DNA from: Hyphomonas sediminis
Lineage (GTDB): Bacteria; Pseudomonadota; Alphaproteobacteria; Caulobacterales; Hyphomonadaceae
Reading direction: 5' to 3'
NCBI RefSeq assembly: GCF_019679475.1
Contig: NZ_JAIEZP010000001.1
Coordinates: 868,001-932,000 of the forward strand
Length of the DNA stretch: 64,000 nt
The first letter of the stretch is position 1; each line of letters starts with the position of its first letter. Below are positions 1-7,514 of this stretch, piece by piece. The notes under the pieces are model-generated. The model was given only the letters and a program-made list of their open reading frames with translations, had not been told where the DNA came from and did no database searches. The position numbers were made by a program, and so were the translations under genes.

Positions 1-44
1 TTCCAACAAGTAATCTGACTGCCGGACACGGCTGACAGGAATGA

Positions 45-75
45 GGGCGCGGGGCGAGAGCTTCCGCGCCCTTTT
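45..75 (+). terminator. Intrinsic terminator of an upstream gene
   Basis: An 8-bp perfect GC stem (GGGCGCGG, 45-52, with CCGCGCCC, 64-71) is followed directly by TTTT. It probably ends a rightward gene lying before the window. Nothing coding is visible in bases 1-122. Confidence 0.7.
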
Positions 76-122
76 CAATAGGGGATAATGGAGGCATAGG
101 CTGTTGCGATGAGACGTGAACT

Positions 123-947
123 ATGAAGCTGGCCTTTTTCGGCGATGTTGTGGGCAAGCCCGGACGGGCGGCGGTGCTGGATCACCTGCCGGGCCTGCGG
201 GCGCGGCTGAAGCTCGACTTCGTGGTGGTCAATGGCGAGAACGCCGCCGGCGGCTTTGGCCTGACCCGTCAGATCGCAGAGGAATTCTTCGGCGCGGGCG
301 CCGATTGCCTGACGCTGGGCGACCATGCGTGGGACCAGCGTGAGGCGCTCACCTATATTGAACGCGAGCCGCGCCTCCTGCGGCCGATGAATTACCCGCG
401 CCAGGCTGGCGCGCCGGGGAAGGGGGCTGAGCTTTACATGCTGCCCGATGGACGCCGGGTGGGCGTTGTCCAGCTGCAAGGCAATGTCTTCATGCGGCAG
501 GCACTGGAATGCCCGTTTGCGGCGGCTGACCTTGCGCTCGACCAGATGCCGCTGGGCACGGTGGCCGATGCCGTGATCGTGGACATGCACTGTGAGGCGA
601 CCAGCGAGAAGATGGCGATGGGCCATCATTGCGATGGCCGGGCAAGCCTTGTGGTGGGCAGTCATACTCATGTTCCGACGGCGGATACGATGATCCTTAA
701 TGGCGGCACGGCCTATCAGAGCGATGCGGGTATGTGCGGAGACTATGACTCGGTCATTGGTATGCAGAAGGAAATGTCGCTCTACCGCTTCCAGACCCAG
801 CTGCCCGGCGAGCGTTACCAGCCCGCCCTTGGCGAAGGCACGCTGTGCGGCACCTATGTCGAGACTGACGACCGCACAGGGCTCGCGACCCGGGTTGAGC
901 CGATCCGCATGGGTGGCCGGTTGAGCGCGCAGGTGCCTTCCGTTTGA
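123..947 (+). CDS. YmdB-family metallophosphoesterase
   Basis: This is a 274-aa cytoplasmic dinuclear-metal phosphoesterase of the TIGR00282/YmdB family, whose characterised members hydrolyse 2',3'-cyclic nucleotides. Family motifs appear in order: GDVVG (7-11), NGEN (37-40), GDHAWD (66-71, where many members have GNH), DMHCEATSEK (154-163) and GSHTHVPTADT (179-189). Length is normal for the family. The ATG at 123 is chosen because GDVVG must lie near the N-terminus; its ribosome binding site is weak. It stands alone, after a terminator and before a 520-bp gap. The family is certain; the physiological substrate is not. Confidence 0.9.
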   Translation: MKLAFFGDVVGKPGRAAVLDHLPGLRARLKLDFVVVNGENAAGGFGLTRQIAEEFFGAGADCLTLGDHAWDQREALTYIEREPRLLRPMNYPRQAGAPGKGAELYMLPDGRRVGVVQLQGNVFMRQALECPFAAADLALDQMPLGTVADAVIVDMHCEATSEKMAMGHHCDGRASLVVGSHTHVPTADTMILNGGTAYQSDAGMCGDYDSVIGMQKEMSLYRFQTQLPGERYQPALGEGTLCGTYVETDDRTGLATRVEPIRMGGRLSAQVPSV

Positions 948-1470
948 GTGGCCGGTGCTGATCGCAGGTAAATGCTTGCGGTTCCTGCGCCTTAGCTTTT
1001 CTGGATGTTGCCGTCATCGGTGTGACTCTCCGCTCCGTTCGGGAGATGGGTCCTCAGATGGCCTTTGGCCATCGAGGGTGACGAGGGTGGAGAGGCTTGT
1101 TCTGCATACATCAGTCTCCGGACTGACGTATGCCATCCGGGTTTGGGTCAGTTCGGGGGAACCTGCCGGATAAGTTGACGGAATATCTCGCGGGTTTGTC
1201 TTCCCGGTTTGGCCGAAGGCAAAGACCGGGATCCAGCGGATGTGTTGGTACTGCTGGGTATTCTGGGTCCCGGATAATCGCTTCCGCGATTTCCGGGATG
1301 ACGCGGGGAGGGGGGTGGCGATGTTGGATAGGGGGGGGCCATGCTGGCCGGGCGGAAGATCCAGAAAGACGTATCCTTTGCGGACTCGATGTCAGAAAAA
1401 ATTCATCCCGCTGCTGGGCATGATTACCTAAGAGACCGGGTTCCTGCTCAAGAAAACCCGGGAGATTCTG
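948..1470. other. Intergenic gap with dispersed repeats
   Basis: This 523-bp stretch has no convincing gene. It holds sequence shared with the gap at 24708-25434: a 21-bp identical block at 1105-1125, a partial match at 1155-1175, and a palindromic element at 1199-1302. Short open frames here share peptides with frames in the other gap only because the DNA repeats. The last bases carry the ribosome binding site of the following phosphoesterase gene. Confidence 0.7.
1199..1302. repeat. Palindromic dispersed repeat, copy A
   Basis: This is a 104-bp element ending in CCGGGATGAC (1293-1302) and beginning GTCTTCCCGG (1199-1208), an imperfect terminal inverted repeat. An inner inverted pair is formed by CCGGGATCCAG and CTGGGTCCCGG. 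It matches copy B at 25222-25326 with only scattered substitutions, and the similarity runs on to about 1331. It looks like a REP/MITE-type element without coding capacity. Confidence 0.75.
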
Positions 1471-2379
1471 ATGACCCTGTTGCGTCCCGCAATGTTGAAG
1501 CGTGCAGCCTTTGCTGCGCAGGCCGCTGCCATCCTGCTGATCGCGGCTTGCGCCAGCCCTTCGGAAGTTCCGCCCCAGGAAGACCGCGTTGCGTTCGCCG
1601 TGCTGGGAGACGCTGAGCCCAAGCCGCTCGCCGAGTTTCCGAATGTTGCCGCCGCTGTGGCTGACGTGAATGTTCTGGCGGAGAAAAAGGAAATCGATTT
1701 CGTTGTCGGCGTGGGCGACATCGCGCACAAGGGCACGCTGGTGCAGTATGAGGCGGCAACGCCGGTGCTGCAGGCCCTGACGCTGCCTTTCTTCCCGATC
1801 ATGGGCAATGAAGAGTTCAACGAAAGCGAAGCGCGCTTCATAGATTTCGCCAATCGCTGGAACGAAGGCAAGGCGATCATCGACAGCCGCAGCTATGTGC
1901 AGGACCGCGGGCCGGTGGTGATGGTCTATGCCTCGCCCGATTTCAGCCGGCAGTTTACGGATGAAGGCGTCGAATGGATGCTGGACCAGGTCCGCGCAGC
2001 CAGCCCGAAGCCGGTGTTCCTGGTGGTGCACAGCGCGCAGGTTGGTGTGTACCCGGAGAATGCCGAGAAGGGCATCGAGAATCCGAAATTTGCGGAAGTC
2101 GTGGCCCAACCGAACCTGGCGGCCGTGATCTCAGGCGACCTGCACATGGATATGGACCGGACGGATCATTCCAAGCAGATCGGCCATGTGCATTACCTGC
2201 ACATTCCGGCGCTGGAGCGGACCAAGATTCCCGATGAAACGCAGCACACGCCGCTGTTCCGCGTGTTCACGGTGAAGGGCGGCCATGTGAAGGTCGACAC
2301 CTACCAGACAGGCAATCCCGAGCCGCTGGACCGGTTTGCCTACAGCTTTGACCTGCCGGAAGTTCCGGCCGCGAACTAG
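1471..2379 (+). CDS. Calcineurin-like phosphoesterase lipoprotein
   Basis: A 302-aa protein with a lipoprotein signal peptide (hydrophobic 12-26, lipobox ending at Cys27), so probably anchored in the envelope. The phosphoesterase metal-site pattern is present but degenerate: GD at 46-47, GDIAHKG (82-88), GNEE (112-115, where GNHE is usual), VVHS (185-188) and GDLH (222-225). The His-to-Glu change at GNHE leaves activity uncertain. A GGGAG ribosome binding site precedes the ATG. It is monocistronic, converging with the glyoxalase operon across a shared terminator region. Substrate unknown. Confidence 0.75.
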   Translation: MTLLRPAMLKRAAFAAQAAAILLIAACASPSEVPPQEDRVAFAVLGDAEPKPLAEFPNVAAAVADVNVLAEKKEIDFVVGVGDIAHKGTLVQYEAATPVLQALTLPFFPIMGNEEFNESEARFIDFANRWNEGKAIIDSRSYVQDRGPVVMVYASPDFSRQFTDEGVEWMLDQVRAASPKPVFLVVHSAQVGVYPENAEKGIENPKFAEVVAQPNLAAVISGDLHMDMDRTDHSKQIGHVHYLHIPALERTKIPDETQHTPLFRVFTVKGGHVKVDTYQTGNPEPLDRFAYSFDLPEVPAAN

Positions 2380-2442
2380 GGCGACGTGCGATCTGATGGG
2401 ATCAGGTCGCTTATTCCCGTTTTTTTATTTGCTCCAAGAAAA

Positions 2443-2468
2443 AAGCCGGAGGGGCGACCCTCCGGCTT
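2443..2468 (-). terminator. Intrinsic terminator of the glyoxalase operon
   Basis: A perfect 11-bp stem (AAGCCGGAGGG / CCCTCCGGCTT) with a GCGA loop. Read leftward it is followed by a T-rich run, so it ends the minus-strand operon. It may also stop rightward transcription from the phosphoesterase gene. Confidence 0.85.
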
Positions 2469-2472
2469 GATC

Positions 2473-2946
2473 TTACCACACCCCAACATTTGGGGCGCTG
2501 GCCCAGGGTTCCTGCGGGGGTTTGGATGGGCCTTTCTGCAGCAGCTCGATGGAGATGCCATCGGGCGAGCGGATGAACGTCATGCGGCCATCCCGGGGCG
2601 GACGATTGATCGTCACCCCGATATCGGCAAAGCGCTGGGTGGCGGCGTAGATATCTTCCACCTGATAGGCGAGGTGGCCGAAATTGCGCCCGCCGTCATA
2701 ATCCTTCTCATCCCAGTTCCAGGTGAGCTCTACCATCGGGATGTTGAGGGAAGTCGGCGAGACGCCTTCGGGCACGCCGCCATTGCGGGCGATGTCTGAC
2801 GGGGCGGCCAGGAAGACCAGCGTGAAACGGCCAGCTTCGTTGTCGTAACGAGTGATTTCCTGCAGGCCGAGCCCGTCGCAATAGAAACGCTTGGCCGCGT
2901 CAATGTCGCTGACGCGAACCATGGTGTGGAGAAATTCTGGGCTCAT
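2473..2946 (-). CDS. gloA: Glyoxalase I-like VOC protein
   Basis: A 157-aa VOC-fold enzyme close to lactoylglutathione lyase, which isomerises the methylglyoxal-glutathione hemithioacetal. All four expected metal ligands are present at proper spacing: His7, Glu73 (in VELTWNW), His91 (in GHLAY) and Glu134 (in SIELLQK). The tail after residue 140 is longer and Pro-rich compared with the short E. coli enzyme. The ATG overlaps the stop of the upstream membrane-protein gene by four bases (ATGA), so translation is probably coupled. Last gene of a leftward three-gene operon. Confidence 0.82.
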   Translation of the reverse strand: MSPEFLHTMVRVSDIDAAKRFYCDGLGLQEITRYDNEAGRFTLVFLAAPSDIARNGGVPEGVSPTSLNIPMVELTWNWDEKDYDGGRNFGHLAYQVEDIYAATQRFADIGVTINRPPRDGRMTFIRSPDGISIELLQKGPSKPPQEPWASAPNVGVW

Positions 2947-3401
2947 GAATGGGCTTCCTTCAGATTATGGATGACCTGGCGCAGATTGGGCGGAGTGAGC
3001 GCATAAAAGCGCCGCAGCGCCACTGCGAGCAGGCCGACGGCGGTGCCCATAAATGCCAGGAAGATGCTGAATGTGTGGATCAGGGTGCCTTGCTCGAACA
3101 CCGGCGAGCCGCCGGTCATCTGCCAGCACGCATCCCAGGCCATGTTGAACACGGCCACCAGCGGGCCGAGGCCGAAGGTCAAAAGGGCGCCGCAGGCGAA
3201 GAAGTAGGTGCCTGCGCGGGGTCCTTCGGCGCGGACATAGAGATCTGTGAACTCCGCTTCGCTGACGCTGACCGGCAGCTCGCCGCTTTCCTTGCGCAGG
3301 GCAAGGAGCTGGGGCGCGAAATCGCGTGTCTGTTTCCAGCGCCAGGCTAGATGCAGCCCCCAAGCGATGACGGCGGCGATGAGGACGTAATAGAGCCACA
3401 T
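2943..3401 (-). CDS. Small conserved membrane protein
   Basis: A 152-aa protein with an N-terminal hydrophobic helix (about 3-20), a soluble stretch, then two membrane segments (about 68-88 and 107-128). I do not recognise a named family. The start is uncertain: ATG at 3401 begins directly at the first membrane helix, while an ATG at 3461 overlaps the upstream stop codon (TGATG) and would add 20 residues. It lies between the Ada-like methyltransferase and glyoxalase I and overlaps the latter by four bases, so the three are probably co-transcribed. Confidence 0.65.
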   Translation of the reverse strand: MWLYYVLIAAVIAWGLHLAWRWKQTRDFAPQLLALRKESGELPVSVSEAEFTDLYVRAEGPRAGTYFFACGALLTFGLGPLVAVFNMAWDACWQMTGGSPVFEQGTLIHTFSIFLAFMGTAVGLLAVALRRFYALTPPNLRQVIHNLKEAHS

Positions 3402-3460
3402 GGGCGGGAACAACGCTCCAAGACGTAAACTGGCCCGCAGAGGGCCCGGCCGGAGCGGCA

Positions 3461-4345
3461 TCAGACCCTGTGGGCGCGTTCGTATACCAGCATGGCGCGC
3501 TTGCGGGCCACACCCCAATGATAGTTATGCAGCCGGCCATCTGCCGCAAGGGCTCGGTGGCAGGGGATAAACCAGCTGACGGGGTTGGCGCCCACCGCCG
3601 CGCCGACAGCGCGGGAGGCCTTGGGCGCCTCGATTTTCTGGGCGAGGTGGCCATAGGTTCGAGTTTCGCCGGCAGGAATCTCAAGCAGGGCGCGCCAGAC
3701 CTGCCGCCGGAAGGGCGTGCCATAGAGGCAGACCGGCAGGGGCGTTCCATCCTCGAACACGTCGCGCGCCATGCGTTCAGCGGCGGCATCATCACGGCGA
3801 ATTGATGCGCCGGGATAGCGGGCGGCGAGGTTTGCGAAGGCGTCGTCCTCGCGCCGACCCTGATGCTCGAAGCCGGTGCGGGGGGCGGCGTCCTCGTCAA
3901 TGAAGCCCAGCGCGATGAGGCCGCGCGGGCCGATCAGCCAGGCGCCAAGGCCGAAGGGGGTCGGCGCTTTGCCGAGGATCAGGTCCGCGCCCTTTCCGCC
4001 GGCTTTTGCCTCGCCCGGCGAGAGCCCTTCATGGGCAATAAACAGGTCATGCAGGCGGCCGGGGCCGGAAAGGCCGGTTTCGAGACTGGCCTCCAGAACG
4101 CTGGCGCCCTCGCGCAGCAGGTCTCCGGCCATGCCATGGGCCAGCGCGCCCTGGAACTGCTTGGGGCTGATGCCGGCCCAGCGGGTGAATTCACGCTGGA
4201 AATGGTGGGGCGAGAGGCCCATCGCCCGAGCGGCGGCGTCCAGATCGGGCCAGTCCTGCCAGGTGTCGCCCAGCCATTCGAGCGCCTTTGCCATACGGTC
4301 ATAAGCGCGGGCGCGTTCATCGAGGGGGAAGAGAGTGTCAGCCAT
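3461..4345 (-). CDS. Ada-like methylated-DNA-protein cysteine methyltransferase
   Basis: A 294-aa protein joining an AraC-type helix-turn-helix half (about 5-110) to a methylated-DNA-protein cysteine methyltransferase domain. The methyl-acceptor motif PCHR has Cys262, in the context NPVSWFIPCHRA. It removes O6-methylguanine or O4-methylthymine lesions by irreversible self-methylation. The four-Cys N-terminal phosphotriester domain of full Ada is absent, so methylation-switched activation as in E. coli Ada is not expected. ATG at 4345 is preferred; the open frame runs upstream to 4456 but gives an unlikely basic leader. First gene of the operon with the membrane protein and glyoxalase. Confidence 0.85.
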   Translation of the reverse strand: MADTLFPLDERARAYDRMAKALEWLGDTWQDWPDLDAAARAMGLSPHHFQREFTRWAGISPKQFQGALAHGMAGDLLREGASVLEASLETGLSGPGRLHDLFIAHEGLSPGEAKAGGKGADLILGKAPTPFGLGAWLIGPRGLIALGFIDEDAAPRTGFEHQGRREDDAFANLAARYPGASIRRDDAAAERMARDVFEDGTPLPVCLYGTPFRRQVWRALLEIPAGETRTYGHLAQKIEAPKASRAVGAAVGANPVSWFIPCHRALAADGRLHNYHWGVARKRAMLVYERAHRV

Positions 4346-4485
4346 GAGGAGAGTGTGCCGGAGGCATAAGACGCGCGCCACCCGATTCTTGCCGTTCCCT
4401 GAAGGGCGGAATTTACACTTTCCTGCAATCAGGAACACGCGCAATGTGCGGTCCAAAACACTACCCGGGAGGCAAGAAGGTCAAC

Positions 4486-5433
4486 ATGGCGGACGCCCGC
4501 AGCATTATCCTGCATGAGTATCCTGCATCGCCCTATGCCGAAAAGGTGCGCTTGGCGCTCCGGCTGAAGAACCTGGCCTATGCGCGCGTCGAGCAGCCCT
4601 CGATCATGCCGAAGCCTGATCTGGTGGCGCTGACCGGCGGCTATCGGCGCATTCCTGTGTTGCAGATCGGGGCGGATATCTATTGCGATACGGCGATCAT
4701 CCTGCGGGAGCTGGAAGCGCGCTATCCGATGGTGGCGCTGAAGCTGCCGGGCCATGAGGGGCTCGCGCAGATGGTGGCGGGCTGGACGGATGGGCGCTGG
4801 TTCCAGTGCTCCGTGGCGGTGATCTTCGGCGAGATGGGCGACAATGTTCCCGACGCCTTCATCAAGGACCGCGAGCAGCTTTCCGGGCGGCCGTTCAATA
4901 TTGCCGCGATGAAAGCGGTGGCGCCGATGATGCGTGACCAGTGGCGCGCGCGGCTGATGCTGCTTGAAGAGCGTCTGGCGGGCGGTAAGGGCGCTGGCGG
5001 CGGGCTCTATCTCGTCGGCGGCAAGCCGGGGCTGGTGGATGTGCACGCCTATATGAATGTGTGGTGGATGAAGCAGGCTGTGCCGGCTTTCGCGGACGCC
5101 TGTTTCGAAAGCGCGCCGCTGACGCGCGCCTGGTTTGACCGTCTTGCCGAAGTCGAAGGGCAGGAGCCGGAAACCATTACCGGCGCGCAGGCCGCCGCGA
5201 TTGCTCGGGACGCGGCCCCGCGCCTCGTGGCCGCGACGACCCGGAACGAGCCGCAGGGCTTTGTGCCGGGCGAGCATGTAGCCGTTGCGCCCGATGATTA
5301 CGGGCAGGACTGGGTGGAAGGGGAGCTGGTGCATGCCGACAGCCAACGGATCATCTTGCAGCGCGTCAGCGAGATTGCAGAGACGATCCACGTCCACTTC
5401 CCGCGCGCAGGCTTCCTGGTGCGGCGCGCCTGA
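4486..5433 (+). CDS. Glutathione S-transferase family protein with C-terminal extension
   Basis: A 315-aa protein. The N-terminal thioredoxin-like GST domain (about 5-80) has the SPYAEKVR region in the active-site position. It is followed by an all-helical GST C-domain and then about 75 residues (from roughly 240) that look like a small beta-rich domain, beginning near GFVPGEHV. The total length exceeds an ordinary GST by about 80 residues. ATG 4486 follows AAGAAGG; an in-frame ATG 42 bases upstream lacks one. It is transcribed divergently from the Ada-like gene. Substrate unknown. Confidence 0.75.
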   Translation: MADARSIILHEYPASPYAEKVRLALRLKNLAYARVEQPSIMPKPDLVALTGGYRRIPVLQIGADIYCDTAIILRELEARYPMVALKLPGHEGLAQMVAGWTDGRWFQCSVAVIFGEMGDNVPDAFIKDREQLSGRPFNIAAMKAVAPMMRDQWRARLMLLEERLAGGKGAGGGLYLVGGKPGLVDVHAYMNVWWMKQAVPAFADACFESAPLTRAWFDRLAEVEGQEPETITGAQAAAIARDAAPRLVAATTRNEPQGFVPGEHVAVAPDDYGQDWVEGELVHADSQRIILQRVSEIAETIHVHFPRAGFLVRRA

Positions 5434-5514
5434 GGCGCCTTGGGCGGGCCTGACTTTGCTTGCATGCGCGCGTGGCCGCGCTAGGTTTTCTTCCAGAGAT
5501 ACTATCGGGAGGAA

Positions 5515-6489
5515 ATGATGAAGAAGATTCTGATGGCGTCGGTGCTCGGGCTGGCGGCCTGCGGGCATATGGCGGCCGAAGAAGCGGCGCTAGATGCGCC
5601 GGGCGCAAAGCCGACAGTGAAAGAAGTCTGGTATCCCTCACGCTACGGCGCGGAGGACCGGATTGGGGCAATGAACCTGCTGTCTCCGGAGAAGACCGCC
5701 GAAGCGGCAAAACTCATTACTACCGGAAAGACTTATTCGCTGGGCCAGGTGACCGGACGCAAGACGCCGGCTTATGGGCCGCGCAGCTTCTCCATGACGA
5801 TCCTTCAGCTCTCGGATGGTTCGGGTACACCGCTGGGCGAGAACAAGGCTGTGGGCAATGACGACCTCGTCAACACTTATGTCGGCATCGGCAGCCAGAT
5901 CGACGGGCTGGGCCATATGGGCATCGACCATCGCTACTATAACGGCGTTCCGGTGGCGGACTTTGTGACCACTTCGGGTCTCACCCAGTTTGGCACGCAT
6001 GACCTGCCGCCTGTTGCGACGCGCGGCGTGCTGCTCGACATGACCAAACAGTTTGGCGATCCGGTGCCCGCCGGAACAGCCTTCAACAAGGCCGAGATCG
6101 ATGCGGCGATGGCCGCGGCGGGCGTCAGCATCGGCGAGGGGGATATCGTTCTTTTCCACACCGGCACGATGAAATCGCAGGAAGGCTCTGCCGAACTGTC
6201 GCCAGTGGAGCCAGGCGTTGGCGTGGAAGGCGCGCAATACCTGGCAGACCTTGGCGCGGTCGCCGTGGGCGCCGACACATGGGCGCTGGAGGTCATCCCG
6301 TTCGAGAAAGATGCCCGGCCGTTTGACGTTCACCTCACCCTGCTGGCGAAGAACGGAGTCTATATCCTCGAGAACATGGTAACGCACGAACTCGCCGAGG
6401 ATGGCGTTTCGGAATTCTTCTTCACGCTGGGCGCCCCGCGCCTGGAAGGGGCGGTGCAGGCGATCATCAATCCGGTGGCCATCCGCTAG
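5515..6489 (+). CDS. Cyclase-family lipoprotein hydrolase
   Basis: A 324-aa protein of the cyclase/kynurenine-formamidase-like superfamily (PF04199 type). These are metal-dependent hydrolases of cyclic or amide bonds, but the substrate here is unknown. The family metal-site region appears as GSQIDGLGHMG (126-136). A lipoprotein signal (LGLAACG, Cys16) suggests membrane anchoring, unusual for a family with many cytoplasmic members. GGGAGG sits before the tandem ATGATG start. It is monocistronic and converges with the alpha/beta hydrolase gene four bases after its stop. Confidence 0.75.
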   Translation: MMKKILMASVLGLAACGHMAAEEAALDAPGAKPTVKEVWYPSRYGAEDRIGAMNLLSPEKTAEAAKLITTGKTYSLGQVTGRKTPAYGPRSFSMTILQLSDGSGTPLGENKAVGNDDLVNTYVGIGSQIDGLGHMGIDHRYYNGVPVADFVTTSGLTQFGTHDLPPVATRGVLLDMTKQFGDPVPAGTAFNKAEIDAAMAAAGVSIGEGDIVLFHTGTMKSQEGSAELSPVEPGVGVEGAQYLADLGAVAVGADTWALEVIPFEKDARPFDVHLTLLAKNGVYILENMVTHELAEDGVSEFFFTLGAPRLEGAVQAIINPVAIR

Positions 6490-6493
6490 CGGA

Positions 6494-7384
6494 TCATTCC
6501 TTCAGGAAAGCGATGACCTCGGCGGCCAGTGTTTCCGACATGGCATCGGCGAGGTCATGGCCCCAGCCGGGGAAAGAGCGGAACCGTGCGCCCGGAATGC
6601 GCTGGGCGATGTCTTCGCCGCAGCCAAGGCGCACGAGCGGATCTGCCTCGCCATGCAGGATCAGGGCGGGCAGAGAGAGTTCGGACAAATGCTCGTGCCA
6701 GCGGGGTTGGGCGCGGATGGCCGCAAACTGGCGCAGGGTGCCGAGTGCGCGGTCTGATCGGTTGAAGTCGTCAATTGCCCGCTGGCGGATTGTGTCTGCG
6801 CTGTTGCGCAGGGCGGGCGCCGACCCGATAGCGTGCTGCGTGACTATCGCAATCTCGCCGATGGCTTCGGCTGTTCTTTGTGCCGGAACGGATATGATTG
6901 CTTCCATTGCTTCTGGCGTGGCTGCGGGCAGTCCCGGCGCCCCGGAAGTCGCCATCATGGTAATCAGCTGCCGGACTTTGTGCGGGTGATTGATCGCCAT
7001 GATCTGGGCGATTGCGCCGCCCATCGACATGCCAAGCACGGCGGCCTGATCTATGTCCAGCGCATCAAGCAAACCTGCGGCATCGGCGGCCAGGTCGTTC
7101 AGAGTATAGGGAGCAAAGGGGCTCGCATCATGCCCCGCTTCCAGAGCGTCCATAACACCGGCGATATCCGGGACGCCGAGTTCGACCATTTCCTGTGAGA
7201 GGCCGATGTCTCGGTTGTCAAACCAGATGACGTAATACCCTGCGTCCGCAAGCGCCTGCCGGAACTCCGGTGGCCAGCGCGTCATCTGAAAGGCGAATCC
7301 CATGATCAGGAGGATTGCCGGATCGCCAGGGTTGCCTGCCGTTTCATATTCCAGCTCGATCCCATTGGCCGTGATCTGGGACAT
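6494..7384 (-). CDS. Alpha/beta-fold hydrolase
   Basis: A 296-aa cytoplasmic hydrolase. The nucleophile elbow is GMSMGG (Ser120). The region FDNRDIGLS (about 55-63) is typical of the RdmC-like esterase branch, and a late GWGHD supplies the probable catalytic His. The start at 7384 has an AGGAG-type site; upstream in-frame codons would add a basic leader without one. The substrate cannot be inferred. Its gene is leftward, convergent with the cyclase gene and downstream of the TonB receptor, but a strong terminator separates it from that receptor. Confidence 0.8.
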   Translation of the reverse strand: MSQITANGIELEYETAGNPGDPAILLIMGFAFQMTRWPPEFRQALADAGYYVIWFDNRDIGLSQEMVELGVPDIAGVMDALEAGHDASPFAPYTLNDLAADAAGLLDALDIDQAAVLGMSMGGAIAQIMAINHPHKVRQLITMMATSGAPGLPAATPEAMEAIISVPAQRTAEAIGEIAIVTQHAIGSAPALRNSADTIRQRAIDDFNRSDRALGTLRQFAAIRAQPRWHEHLSELSLPALILHGEADPLVRLGCGEDIAQRIPGARFRSFPGWGHDLADAMSETLAAEVIAFLKE

Positions 7385-7461
7385 ATGCCTGGCTCCTCTA
7401 GCCGTGTTGCGCTGCAGAGTAGGGGGCGGGCACCTTGGCAATCAAGCTGTCCACAAAAAGA

Positions 7462-7492
7462 AAACGCCGCCCCGTACTTAAGGGCGGCGTTT
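7462..7492 (-). terminator. Intrinsic terminator of the TonB receptor gene
   Basis: The stem AAACGCCGCCC (7462-7472) pairs with GGGCGGCGTTT (7482-7492). Read leftward it is followed by TTTTCTTTTTG. It lies 22 bases after the receptor stop codon. Confidence 0.85.
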
Positions 7493-7514
7493 GTTGATGA
7501 GTGGAAAGATCCGC

